Assembly: GCA_943914475.1 (NCBI GenBank)
Contig: CALUCE010000009.1
Coordinates: forward strand, 1 to 64,000
From: an uncultured Anaerococcus sp.
Lineage (GTDB): Bacteria > Bacillota > Clostridia > Tissierellales > Peptoniphilaceae
DNA length: 64,000 nucleotides
Direction of reading: 5' to 3'
Position numbers and translations under genes: made by a program. Position 1 is the stretch's first letter; each line of letters opens with the position of its first letter. Shown here piece after piece: positions 51,364-59,743 of the stretch. The notes under the pieces were generated by a model that saw only the letters and a program-made list of their open reading frames with translations, had not been told where the DNA came from and did not search any database.

Positions 51364-51669
51364 TTAGTGATCTTTTACCATTTTTGTTCCCAATTCCAGC
51401 ATGCGGATAGCTGTTTGATAGTTATCACCTATCAAGTCAAAAATAGCATCTTCACTTAATACTCCACATTTAAGATCCTTTGGCAATTCTCCCTTATTTG
51501 ACTTCTCAAAGTCTTCCATAAAATCTTGACTTCCGTAATATTCTTTTAGTCTTTCATAGGCTTCTTGATTTTCTTCCAAAGCATCTAAAGCTTTTGCTAC
51601 TTCATTTAAAATCTCTGTATGCCTATCGAGAATTTCTTCCATTTGCCTTATCTGATCATTTCTTTCCAT
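51364..51669 (-). CDS. DUF4298 domain protein
   Basis: A 101-residue, highly acidic, coiled-coil-prone protein: IRQMEEILDRHTEILNEVAKALDALEENQEAYERLKEYYGSQDF begins it, and LPKDLKCGVLSEDAIFDLIGDN with a final helix matches DUF4298. No function is known. It follows ldh by 7 bases on the same strand and is probably co-transcribed with it. Confidence 0.85.
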   Translation of the reverse strand: MERNDQIRQMEEILDRHTEILNEVAKALDALEENQEAYERLKEYYGSQDFMEDFEKSNKGELPKDLKCGVLSEDAIFDLIGDNYQTAIRMLELGTKMVKDH

Positions 51670-51676
51670 GGTCCAC

Positions 51677-52615
51677 CTACTTTTTTATAGTATTATCTAT
51701 GATATCCTTTAAGACTCTGGCAGATTCTTGCATTCTTTCATCTTCTGTATCAGTCAAAGGTACCTCTATTACCCACTTGATACCTTCCTTGTTTATGACA
51801 GCTGGAGAGCTTATATAAAGATCATTTAGACCATATTCTCCATCCATATAAACAGATACTGGATAAATGGAATTTTCATCATTTAAGATAGCTTGGGTTA
51901 GCTTAGCAAGGGCCATACCTATACCATAGAAGGTAGCACCTTTTTTATCTATTATCTCATATCCAGCATTCTTAACCTTATCAAATGCATCAAGAAGGGC
52001 AACTTCATCTGTCTCATTATTTTTTACCCATTCATAGATTGGAAGTCCACCTATATTTGTATGATACCAAACTGGAAATTCTGTATCTCCATGTTCTCCC
52101 ATTATATAAGCATCTACAGATCTTGGGTCAACTCCAACAAGATTTGCTATTTCTTTTTTAAATCTTGAAGAGTCAAGGGTTGTTCCTGAACCTATTACCT
52201 TGTTGGCAGGAAAACCTGAATATTTCCATGTAGCATAGGTTAAAACATCAACAGGGTTTGATGCCACCAAAAATATTCCATCAAAACCACTATCCACAAT
52301 TTGACCTATCATCTCTTTAAATATCTTTAAATTTTTATCAACAAGATCAAGTCGTGTCTCGCCTGGCTTTTGAGCTGCACCTGCGGTTATTACAACTACC
52401 TTAGCATCCTTGCAGTCTTCATATGAAGCCTTATATATATCCTTAGGAGTTGAAAAGCTTAATACATCAGACAAGTCCATAGCATCGCCGTAGGCCTTAT
52501 CTTCGTTGATATCGATAATACCAAATTCTCTTCCAATTCCTAAAATTGTACAAGCATAGGCGAAACTTGAGCCAACTGCTCCATCACCTACTAAAATTAC
52601 TTTATTATCTTTCAT
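51677..52615 (-). CDS. ldh: L-lactate dehydrogenase
   Basis: A 312-residue NAD-dependent enzyme reducing pyruvate to lactate. VILVGDGAVGSSFAYA is the NAD fold start; the substrate and active-site segments are GAAQKPGETRLDLVDKN, ASNPVDVLTYATWKYSGFPANKVIGSGTTLDSSRF and the catalytic His in IMGEHGDTEFPVW. Gln at the specificity position (AAQKPGETR) marks lactate rather than malate dehydrogenase. TATAGT promoter and an operator-like palindrome lie upstream. Points to fermentative metabolism with lactate as a product. Confidence 0.97.
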   Translation of the reverse strand: MKDNKVILVGDGAVGSSFAYACTILGIGREFGIIDINEDKAYGDAMDLSDVLSFSTPKDIYKASYEDCKDAKVVVITAGAAQKPGETRLDLVDKNLKIFKEMIGQIVDSGFDGIFLVASNPVDVLTYATWKYSGFPANKVIGSGTTLDSSRFKKEIANLVGVDPRSVDAYIMGEHGDTEFPVWYHTNIGGLPIYEWVKNNETDEVALLDAFDKVKNAGYEIIDKKGATFYGIGMALAKLTQAILNDENSIYPVSVYMDGEYGLNDLYISSPAVINKEGIKWVIEVPLTDTEDERMQESARVLKDIIDNTIKK

Positions 52616-52632
52616 ATACTTCCTCCTAACGT

Positions 52633-52646
52633 AAGAAATATTTCTT
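52633..52646. promoter_or_regulatory. Palindrome in the ldh leader
   Basis: AAGAAATATTTCTT, a perfect 14-base palindrome between the ldh promoter and ribosome site; a possible repressor site, not identified as Rex by its sequence. Confidence 0.4.
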
Positions 52647-52665
52647 GGATATTTTCTCCATAGAT

Positions 52666-52693
52666 ACTATACCTTTTTACTAGGTCTTTGTAA
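52666..52693 (-). promoter_or_regulatory. Promoter of ldh
   Basis: TTACAA (52688-52693), 16-base spacer, TATAGT (52666-52671). Confidence 0.6.
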
Positions 52694-52722
52694 GGTCTTG
52701 TAGATAAAAATATTCACATAAA

Positions 52723-52746
52723 AACACCCTACAAAAGTAGGGTGTT
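52723..52746 (-). terminator. Terminator after the repeat lipoprotein
   Basis: AACACCCTAC pairs perfectly with GTAGGGTGTT around a 4-base loop, followed by TTTT on the minus strand. Confidence 0.92.
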
Positions 52747-52773
52747 TAGGCGATATGTTACTATTAATTGATC

Positions 52774-53874
52774 TTATTTTCCGTTTACTGCGTCAACGAT
52801 TAGTTGTAGGTAGTTTACAGTATCTACTAGAGTAGCTTCTGAAACTGCATCTACTGGTTTACCAGCTTCGTTTTCGTCGATAACTGCTTGAACTTCGTCT
52901 ACAGTTTTTCCGCTTACAAAGTTTTCAATAGCTTTGTAGTTATCAGCTATAGAAACTTCTGAACCAGCCTTGTCTGCCATTAAAGCAGAGTATTCATCGT
53001 TTGAAAGAAGTTTAGATGTAAGTTGGTTCTTTTCATCAGCATAACCTTTTGTGAATCCAGTACCTTCTTTAGCAAGTCCTTTTTCACCAAAGTATTGTAG
53101 CTCGTCAATGTTAGCTCCAACGATTACACCATTTTCTACTGCTACTACTACATCAGCAAATGATTTGTCTCCGTGTGGAGCACCATACATTTGGTGTAGT
53201 GTTACATCGTCAATGTTTTCAGCCTTAACATCAGCAACCATTTCGTTATCTTGTGCTGTGTTCACGATTGCTTGTAGGTAGTTAGCTGTGTCAACAAGTG
53301 TTGCACCTGTTACTGCATCAACTGTACCATCTTCGTTTGCGCTTCCGATAGCATCTTCTACTTCAGAAATAGTTTTACCCTTTACAAAGTCAACTATAGC
53401 CTTGTAGTTATCAGCAATAGATACTGTAGAATCAGCGTGTTCTTTCATTAATTTTGAATATTCATCGCTATTTTCTGTCTTTGATCCTAGTATTTTTCCT
53501 TCAGCAGCACCTTCACCAAAGCTTCCGTCTGAGCTTGGAAGTGCTACAAAGTCAGAGTCTTTATCAAAATATTGAATTTCATCCAAAGATGCATCAATAA
53601 TCTTATCACCAGATGTTAGTACAACTATACGAGCTATAGAATCTTCTCCGTGTGGAGTAGCATAAGCTCTGTGAAGTTGTGCATCAGACATTTCAACTGT
53701 TTCAGCAGAACCTTCTGTGCTCATTGGTGTTGTTACTGCTTGGTCTGTGCTTTCTTGAGTTTCTACACTTGATGTAGATTCAGCATTATCTGTATTTGCA
53801 TTATCATTTGAACAAGCTGCAAATGTTAAAGATAAAGCTAATGCTAATCCTGTTGCTTTAATTTTGTTATTCAT
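52774..53874 (-). CDS. Lipoprotein with two FMN-binding-like repeats
   Basis: A 366-residue surface lipoprotein. Lipobox FAAC puts the lipid on Cys21; residues 22-62 are a Ser/Thr/Asn/Glu linker. Two repeats follow (about 66-206 and 225-363) with shared blocks LHxxYxxPHG, DELQYF/DEIQYF, VSIADNYKAI and ATLVDTxNYLQ. Repeat 1 has DAVTGAT (186-192), the sequence form that ApbE flavinylates with FMN; repeat 2 has DAVSEAT (342-348), which loses the Gly. This resembles PplA-type extracellular flavoproteins of electron export. A strong promoter and an operator-like palindrome precede it, and it has its own terminator. Confidence 0.75.
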   Translation of the reverse strand: MNNKIKATGLALALSLTFAACSNDNANTDNAESTSSVETQESTDQAVTTPMSTEGSAETVEMSDAQLHRAYATPHGEDSIARIVVLTSGDKIIDASLDEIQYFDKDSDFVALPSSDGSFGEGAAEGKILGSKTENSDEYSKLMKEHADSTVSIADNYKAIVDFVKGKTISEVEDAIGSANEDGTVDAVTGATLVDTANYLQAIVNTAQDNEMVADVKAENIDDVTLHQMYGAPHGDKSFADVVVAVENGVIVGANIDELQYFGEKGLAKEGTGFTKGYADEKNQLTSKLLSNDEYSALMADKAGSEVSIADNYKAIENFVSGKTVDEVQAVIDENEAGKPVDAVSEATLVDTVNYLQLIVDAVNGK

Positions 53875-53906
53875 TTTTCCCTCTCTATAATTTTATTATA
53901 ATCGCC

Positions 53907-53923
53907 TAATGTTTATAACATTA
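53907..53923. promoter_or_regulatory. Operator-like palindrome in the lipoprotein leader
   Basis: TAATGTT-TAT-AACATTA, seven-base arms, lying just after the transcription start predicted from the promoter at 53934-53961. No regulator for it is recognised in the window. Confidence 0.45.
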
Positions 53924-53933
53924 ATACTTTACC

Positions 53934-53961
53934 ATTATAATAAATAGACAATAAAAGTCAA
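53934..53961 (-). promoter_or_regulatory. Promoter of the repeat lipoprotein
   Basis: TTGACT (53956-53961), 16-base spacer, TATAAT (53934-53939). Confidence 0.78.
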
Positions 53962-54062
53962 ATGTACTTGTTTTTTTATAGCATATATTTCAAAGATTAA
54001 TATATACTTATATTTTCCTATATACTTGTATATACTATGATTATTTTAGCTTAAATCATTTC

Positions 54063-54908
54063 CTATATATGCATATAAGATATTACCCATATGTGAGGAC
54101 CTGTATGAGTAGCAAGAACGGAGGTCAAGGCTTCTTCCATATAAAAGTCTGCTTTTTCTATATAGTCACCAAGTTTATCTTTCACTTCTCTAATATCAGC
54201 CTTATCTTTACCATAGGCTGTCGCCATATAATATTTATCTACTTTATCAAGCTCTTTTTTTACAAACTTTGTCATAAAGTTTAAAGCCTTGTCCTCTCCC
54301 CTTATAGATTTAAACTTTTCTATATTTCCATCTTCCTTAATCTCAAGTATTGGCGTAATCCTTAATACAGATCCTATAAGGCCCTTAAGATGGCTTATCC
54401 TTCCCCCTTTAATTAAATACTTTAGGTCACTTACAAAAGCAAAAAATCTTATATCTGATCTTTTCTTTTTTAAAATCTGGTAAATATTTTCTATATCCAG
54501 TCCATCTTCTATAAGCTTTGAACCATAAGCAATCAAAAGTCCTGAACCAACAGAAGCATACTTAGAGTCAAGGATCACATGGTCTATAGTAGAATTTTCA
54601 AGCCCTATCTTCATAGAGTTTAAGGTCCCTGATAGGCTTGAAGACAAGGCTATGCCAATTATTTTTTCATAGCCTAGACTTTTTATATAGGATATTTTTT
54701 CTTTAAAATCATCTACAGATGGAGCTGCTGTTTTAAAGTTTTCCTCATCCATTCTCTCGTACAGTTCTTCAGCCTTCATTTCTACAGTATCTTTTTTTGA
54801 AACTGTGCCGTTTGTTATATATAGAGGAACTACAAATATATTTTTGTTTATATCTTCTCTGACATTGCATCCACTGTCAGTCAAAATCGCTATTTTAGCT
54901 TTTGTCAT
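54063..54908 (-). CDS. DegV-family fatty-acid-binding protein
   Basis: A 281-residue DegV (FakB-like) protein: IAILTDSGCNVREDI starts it, VVPLYITNGTVSKKDTVEM follows, then ALSSSLSGTLNSMKIG with the ligand-contact Ser, DSKYASVGSGLLIAYGS and the closing THTGPHIW. DegV/FakB proteins present fatty acids to FakA for activation. FakA is not in the window. Overlaps the DUF1836 gene upstream by 14 bases. Confidence 0.93.
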   Translation of the reverse strand: MTKAKIAILTDSGCNVREDINKNIFVVPLYITNGTVSKKDTVEMKAEELYERMDEENFKTAAPSVDDFKEKISYIKSLGYEKIIGIALSSSLSGTLNSMKIGLENSTIDHVILDSKYASVGSGLLIAYGSKLIEDGLDIENIYQILKKKRSDIRFFAFVSDLKYLIKGGRISHLKGLIGSVLRITPILEIKEDGNIEKFKSIRGEDKALNFMTKFVKKELDKVDKYYMATAYGKDKADIREVKDKLGDYIEKADFYMEEALTSVLATHTGPHIWVISYMHI

Positions 54909-55407
54909 TATATATACCTCCCTTGTTAAGGATATAGTTAGTTAAGGTTTGGAAACAAAAGGCGTTTATGGCAAGGGTCAATGATATATTATCCCTAGTA
55001 GCCTCAAAGCCTTTGTATACTATGGGATCACTCCCTTCCAGGCAATTCAAAATATTATTATATGAATTTTCTAATATATCCATAAATTCATTAAAGCCTT
55101 CCTCGGTGTCCATAATCTTTTTTTGTAGGTTTATCCCATCCTTTATCCTATTTATGGCTATAGTTTGCTTTAAAACTATGACCACCATCAAATGTCCAAG
55201 ATGTTCTCTGTAGTATTTTTTCTTTACAGGTTTTGGGATAATCTTATTTTTTACATAGTTATTTATCATACTTGGACTTAATGATAGGGTTTCCGGGAAA
55301 AAGGAAATCAACTTTTCATCTATAAAATCAACTACTTGATCAGAATACAAACCATAGTCCGGTAGGTCTTCCCAAGTAATTTTTTTAAATTTTCTAATTT
55401 GTTCCAA
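54895..55407 (-). CDS. DUF1836 protein, TTG start
   Basis: A 170-residue protein with the DUF1836 pattern: WEDLPDYGLYSDQVVDFIDEKL, then a MerR-like segment LSPSMINNYVKNKIIPKPVKKKYYREHLGHLMVV, here named by its ends. That region suggests a winged-helix DNA binder. No ATG occurs near the start; a TTG at 55405-55407 lies seven bases after AAAAAGGAG and is taken as the start. Linked by overlap to degV, so a regulator of or partner to DegV is possible, but unproven. Confidence 0.82.
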   Translation of the reverse strand: MEQIRKFKKITWEDLPDYGLYSDQVVDFIDEKLISFFPETLSLSPSMINNYVKNKIIPKPVKKKYYREHLGHLMVVIVLKQTIAINRIKDGINLQKKIMDTEEGFNEFMDILENSYNNILNCLEGSDPIVYKGFEATRDNISLTLAINAFCFQTLTNYILNKGGIYNDKS

Positions 55408-55561
55408 TTTTTTTCTCCTTTTTTAAACTATTATATCTAGTTATGTAAACAATTTTACTTTGTTTTTAAAATTTTTCAAGAATTACGATTATATTTTAAC
55501 TTATGGGCTGGACTTGGTATGATATATATTAAGCTTTATTATGTTTATTGGAGGAACTTAT

Positions 55562-55873
55562 ATGAGTAAAATACAAATCTTGGCACTTATAGTCCTAATA
55601 ATTAGTGTTATTTCTATCTTTTTTCATTCCTATGTAAATAAGGAAAAACTTTTAAATACCTACACCTACTACAGACTTGAAAGTGAAAGAAAAAAATATG
55701 ACTGGGATGCTACCATAAAAAGAACCAAGACTGCCTATCTTATTACCTTTGTGGTAAGTGGCTTGTCTTTCCTTGCATCAATTTATACAGACCTTAATGA
55801 GAAAATTTATCTAGTATTAATAATTTTATCTTTTTTAGGCTTTATCTTTTTATCAAAACCTGTGAAAAAGTAA
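55562..55873 (+). CDS. Hypothetical small membrane protein
   Basis: A 103-residue protein from the ATG at 55562 (TTGGAGGAACTTAT in front). One hydrophobic segment at residues 4-20, a charged middle (about 25-55, VNKEKLL to WDATIKR) and two more hydrophobic segments (about 58-76 and 82-98). I do not recognise a family. It stands alone between minus-strand genes, with a strong bidirectional terminator behind. The good ribosome site argues that it is real. Confidence 0.7.
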   Translation: MSKIQILALIVLIISVISIFFHSYVNKEKLLNTYTYYRLESERKKYDWDATIKRTKTAYLITFVVSGLSFLASIYTDLNEKIYLVLIILSFLGFIFLSKPVKK

Positions 55874-55886
55874 GGACAAAAATACA

Positions 55887-55918
55887 GGACTCTATGATTT
55901 TTTACTTTCATAGAGTCC
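55887..55918. terminator. Bidirectional terminator
   Basis: GGACTCTATGA pairs perfectly with TCATAGAGTCC around a 10-base loop; serves the small membrane gene and rlmD. Confidence 0.9.
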
Positions 55919-55936
55919 AGTTTTCTTTGTAATTAT

Positions 55937-57301
55937 TTACTTTTCTAATAGTGCAATTGCTTCCACGTGTCTAGATTTTACAAACTGATCAAATACTTGG
56001 TATTTTTTAACCTTGTATCCTGCTTCTTCAAATATTTTTATATCTCTGACTTGGGTTTTTGGATTACATGATATATAGACAAATTTTTCTGGTTCTATAT
56101 CTATTATCTTATCTATAGCCTTAGGGTGGATTCCTTCTCTTGGAGGATCTAGGACTACTACATCATAGTCTCCCCTTACATTTTCTATTTCCTTTAAGAC
56201 ATCTCCACATATAAATTCTATATTTTCTATTTCATTAATTTCAGCATTTTCCTTAGCCTTTTCTACAGCTTCTTCTACTATTTCTATACCTGTTGCCTTC
56301 CTGCACTTACTTGCCATAATTTGGGTTATGGTTCCTGTTCCTGAATATAGGTCCAAAACCTTGGAGTATTTGTCTATTTCAGCAAAGTCAAAGGCTTTTT
56401 GATAAAGTTTTTCTGCAGCAAAGACATTTGGTTGGAAGAAGGAAAATGGAGAAATCCTAAAGTTTAATCCCATCATCACTTCTTCTATATAGGCCTTGCC
56501 ATATATAAGGTCAACTTCTTCTGGAATCACAGCATCTGCCACAGAATCATTTTTTACATGGTAGATAGATACAATCCTGCCCTCGGTGTCTGCACTTAAA
56601 AGGGCTTGAACGAACAAGTCTTTTTTAATATCATCGAAAGCTTCATCACTTGTTGTTACCAAAACCACCATGATTTGTCCCGTATGCATGGCCTTTCTTA
56701 CAATAAGGTGTCTTAATAGACCTTCCTTAGTCTTTTTATGGTAGAAATCAGCATTTTTTCTCCTAAAATATTCTTGGACAAATCTTCTTATTACTTCAAA
56801 ATCCTCATCGACTATATTACATTCTAGCGTGTCAACTAGCTCATAAAATCTTCCTTGCTTATGAAGACCCAAAACTAGAGGTCCACCCTTTTCGCTATCT
56901 CCAAAGGTATATTCCATCTTGTTTCTATAGCCACTTGTCACAGGTGATCTATTAATCGATACATCTGACTCAACTTTTATATCTTCCTCTTCCAGAAGCC
57001 TTTTTATCATATCAAGTTTAAGCATTAATTCAGTTTCATAGGGCACCCTTTGGTAAGCACATCCTCCGCAAATATCGGCATTAGGACAATATTCCTTACC
57101 ATTTTCTAAGTATGAATGTTCTACCATTTCTAAAAACTTGGCCTTTTTCTTTGTTGACCTATTTCTGGTAATCTTAACCCTACAAGTTTGTCCCAAAAGT
57201 CCACCCTTAAACTGAACCTTCTTTCCCTCATAATCTCCAATAGAAAAGTTTGGATAGTTCATTTCTTCAACTTTTACATCTATAACTTTTTTACCCTTCA
57301 C
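55937..57301 (-). CDS. rlmD: 23S rRNA (uracil-5-)-methyltransferase, RlmD/RumA family, GTG start
   Basis: A 454-residue TrmA/RumA-type enzyme. N-terminal TRAM domain (to about residue 60), [4Fe-4S] ligands in CPNADICGGC (three cysteines) with another further back, the SAM site LDLYSGTGTITQIMA, VVLDPPREGIHPKAI and the catalytic Cys in YISCNPKTQVRDI. It methylates a uridine in rRNA (or tRNA in some homologues). The GTG at 57299-57301 has GAGG six bases upstream. Overlaps the helicase gene by 11 bases. Confidence 0.92.
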   Translation of the reverse strand: MKGKKVIDVKVEEMNYPNFSIGDYEGKKVQFKGGLLGQTCRVKITRNRSTKKKAKFLEMVEHSYLENGKEYCPNADICGGCAYQRVPYETELMLKLDMIKRLLEEEDIKVESDVSINRSPVTSGYRNKMEYTFGDSEKGGPLVLGLHKQGRFYELVDTLECNIVDEDFEVIRRFVQEYFRRKNADFYHKKTKEGLLRHLIVRKAMHTGQIMVVLVTTSDEAFDDIKKDLFVQALLSADTEGRIVSIYHVKNDSVADAVIPEEVDLIYGKAYIEEVMMGLNFRISPFSFFQPNVFAAEKLYQKAFDFAEIDKYSKVLDLYSGTGTITQIMASKCRKATGIEIVEEAVEKAKENAEINEIENIEFICGDVLKEIENVRGDYDVVVLDPPREGIHPKAIDKIIDIEPEKFVYISCNPKTQVRDIKIFEEAGYKVKKYQVFDQFVKSRHVEAIALLEK

Positions 57302-59630
57302 TCTTATCCTCTTTCCAAAATCTATTTGTTATATCTAATAATTGATCCTTAGATGAAACCTCTATTATTCTTTTCCAGTGTCTAGGATAAAGCATCCTAT
57401 ACTTATCCCACAAAAATCTATCATCCAAGAGATAAATAATTCCCTTGTCTGACTCCGTTCTTATTAGCCTACCTGCTGCCTGAAATGCCTTGTTTATACC
57501 AGGATAGGTATAAGAATAGTCAAAACCTCTATTATCATACTTATCAAAGTGGTATTTGATTAAATTCCTATCATTGGAAACACCTGGCATGCCAACAGAG
57601 ATAATCATAGTTCCTATAAGTCTTTCTCCCTTAAGGTCCACACCTTCGGAGAATATTCCTCCCAGGACCAAAAATCCTACCTTTTTTGAATCATAGGTAA
57701 ATTCTTGCAAGAACCTATGTCTTTCCTTTTGGCCCATAATTTTTTCCTGGACTATTATATCATCTGTATACCTAGATTTGTAGTCCTCATAAACATCTTC
57801 CATATAAGAATATGAAGGAAAGAAAATAAAATAGTTACCTTCTTTACTATTTACAAATTCATGGATCATATCCGATATATCCATAAGGTTGCTATACCTA
57901 TCCTTATACCTAGTTGATATGCTTGAATTTAAAATCATAAAGTTGTTTTCATCAAAAGGCAAAGGCAGGTGAAGTTTTAAGGCATCATCCGCCCCTAACA
58001 TCTTCATATAAAAGTCCATGGGAGATAGGGTTGCAGAGAAAAATACAGTAGATATAGCAGACTCATACCTGTTTTTTAAAACTTGAGATGGATCTATGCA
58101 CTTTATCTCAAAAGTCTTTTCCAAAGAATCAGGATCAAAACTAATAGTAGAATAAAATCCCTTATTATAGGATTCAGATACTTTCATATACTTGTTTATA
58201 TCAAAATATAGGTCCTGTATTTGATCATAAAATTTATGGTCTCTGTCCTTGATTAGTATCTTTTCTAGTCTTTTTGCAAGACCTACTAGTTTTTTATCAA
58301 AATCTTCTATCTGATCTTCTTGGAAATAAAATAATTTCTTCCCATACCTAGCATAAAGCTCCTCAAAAACTTCTATTATTCCATCTATACTATTTATTAA
58401 GCTCTTATACTTTTTTGGATCAAAGTATGTCTTAAATTCTTCAAATCTTGATTTTTCAAAGGCAAAAGAATACATATCCCTAGCCCTATCCAATAGATTA
58501 TGAGATTCATCTATTAAAAAGATGTATTTTTCTATAATGTCATCAAAAAATCTTCTTAAATATACACTTGGATTAAAAACATAGTTATAATCGCAAATAA
58601 TAATATCGGCATAGCTTGCTGTATCAAGTTCAAACTCCAAGGGACATACCCTGTATTTTTCAGCGTAAGAAGTGATTATATCATAGTCCATAATCTCTTC
58701 TTTGGCTAAGATATCTTTTAGGGCATCATTTACCCTGTCAAAGTGACCCTTGGCAAAGGGACAATCCTCAGGATTACATTTAACCTCATCATTTAGGCAG
58801 ATTTTTTCCTTGCTTGTTATAGAAACTGCTTTTATGTAAAGATTCTTCTCTTTTAATAGGGATATAGCCTTTAGGGCTTCCTTGGCATTGGTGTTTTTTG
58901 CAGTAAGGTAGAAAATTTTATCTGCAAGCCCCTCTCCAAAAGATTTTACTCCTGGAAAAACGGTTGATATGGTCTTACCTGTTCCTGTTGGTGCATCTAC
59001 AAACAATCTCTTTTCTTCCAAAAAAGCTGTATAGACAGCAACAGCCATCTTCCTTTGTCCCTTCCTATAACCTTTGTAGGGAAAGGTAAGTTCTTTAGCT
59101 GAAGAGTTTCTTTTTTCTATATTTACAGCCAAGATTTTTGAGAAATTTATGTACTCCTCTAGCAAGGACATATAAAAATCGTGCAATTCTTCAAAGTTAA
59201 ATTTCCTCTTAAAAACTTTGGTTTGATAATCTTCAAGACTTACATAGGTAAGGGTAATATGTATTTCTTTTAAATCTTTCTTTATAGAATAAAAATAAGC
59301 ATAGCACATGGCTTGGGCCCAGTGGAGCTTGTTGGTGTCATCTATGTCATCCATATCTCTGGTAGTGGACTTTATTTCATCCACTATATAGCCCTCGTCA
59401 GTTTTTAAAATACCGTCAGCCCTACCTTCAACCACAAAGACCATGTCCTTAATCTGAGTAGTATTTTTTAAGAAATACTCGCTTTGGTAGTTTTCTGCAT
59501 AGGATTTTTGGATTTTTTGGTGGGCTTTTATACCCTCTACCATCCTATTGTTATCACGGAATCTATTATCTATATCTCCCGTTCTCATAACAAATTCTAT
59601 TAAGTTTCTAACTGAAATTTTAACTTGCAT
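57291..59630 (-). CDS. XPD/DinG-like ATP-dependent helicase with N-terminal PD-(D/E)XK nuclease domain
   Basis: A 779-residue protein. Residues 1-170 resemble a Cas4/AddB-type nuclease: VEGRADGILKTDEGYIVDEIKST has Asp and Glu-x-Lys of the PD-(D/E)XK fold. From about residue 190: LTFPYKGYRKGQRKMAVAV, Walker A DAPTGTGKTISTV, four cysteines for an XPD-type [4Fe-4S] cluster (CLNDEVKCNPEDC and later YRVCPLE), the IIEKYIFLIDESHNLLDRARD box (DESH) and the C-terminal RecA domain with FQAAGRLIRTESDKGII. A 5'-3' DNA helicase coupled to a nuclease, probably in repair. Operon with rlmD. The exact role is unknown. Confidence 0.88.
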   Translation of the reverse strand: MQVKISVRNLIEFVMRTGDIDNRFRDNNRMVEGIKAHQKIQKSYAENYQSEYFLKNTTQIKDMVFVVEGRADGILKTDEGYIVDEIKSTTRDMDDIDDTNKLHWAQAMCYAYFYSIKKDLKEIHITLTYVSLEDYQTKVFKRKFNFEELHDFYMSLLEEYINFSKILAVNIEKRNSSAKELTFPYKGYRKGQRKMAVAVYTAFLEEKRLFVDAPTGTGKTISTVFPGVKSFGEGLADKIFYLTAKNTNAKEALKAISLLKEKNLYIKAVSITSKEKICLNDEVKCNPEDCPFAKGHFDRVNDALKDILAKEEIMDYDIITSYAEKYRVCPLEFELDTASYADIIICDYNYVFNPSVYLRRFFDDIIEKYIFLIDESHNLLDRARDMYSFAFEKSRFEEFKTYFDPKKYKSLINSIDGIIEVFEELYARYGKKLFYFQEDQIEDFDKKLVGLAKRLEKILIKDRDHKFYDQIQDLYFDINKYMKVSESYNKGFYSTISFDPDSLEKTFEIKCIDPSQVLKNRYESAISTVFFSATLSPMDFYMKMLGADDALKLHLPLPFDENNFMILNSSISTRYKDRYSNLMDISDMIHEFVNSKEGNYFIFFPSYSYMEDVYEDYKSRYTDDIIVQEKIMGQKERHRFLQEFTYDSKKVGFLVLGGIFSEGVDLKGERLIGTMIISVGMPGVSNDRNLIKYHFDKYDNRGFDYSYTYPGINKAFQAAGRLIRTESDKGIIYLLDDRFLWDKYRMLYPRHWKRIIEVSSKDQLLDITNRFWKEDKSEG

Positions 59631-59689
59631 ACAACCACCACTTTCCTTAGTATATGTATTATATCATTAAATTTCTATAAAGAAAAAAG

Positions 59690-59714
59690 GGACTATTGCT
59701 CTACACAATAGTCC
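59690..59714 (-). terminator. Terminator of the ribose operon
   Basis: GGACTATTG pairs perfectly with CAATAGTCC around a 7-base loop, then CCTTTTTTC on the minus strand. Confidence 0.92.
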
Positions 59715-59743
59715 AGGACCTAAATTTATTAGTCTATATATTT

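Noticed and set aside
57291..59630. Cas4-like nuclease hinting at a CRISPR locus
   Set aside because: The nuclease-like domain is fused to an XPD-type helicase, and there are no spaced repeats or other cas genes in the window.
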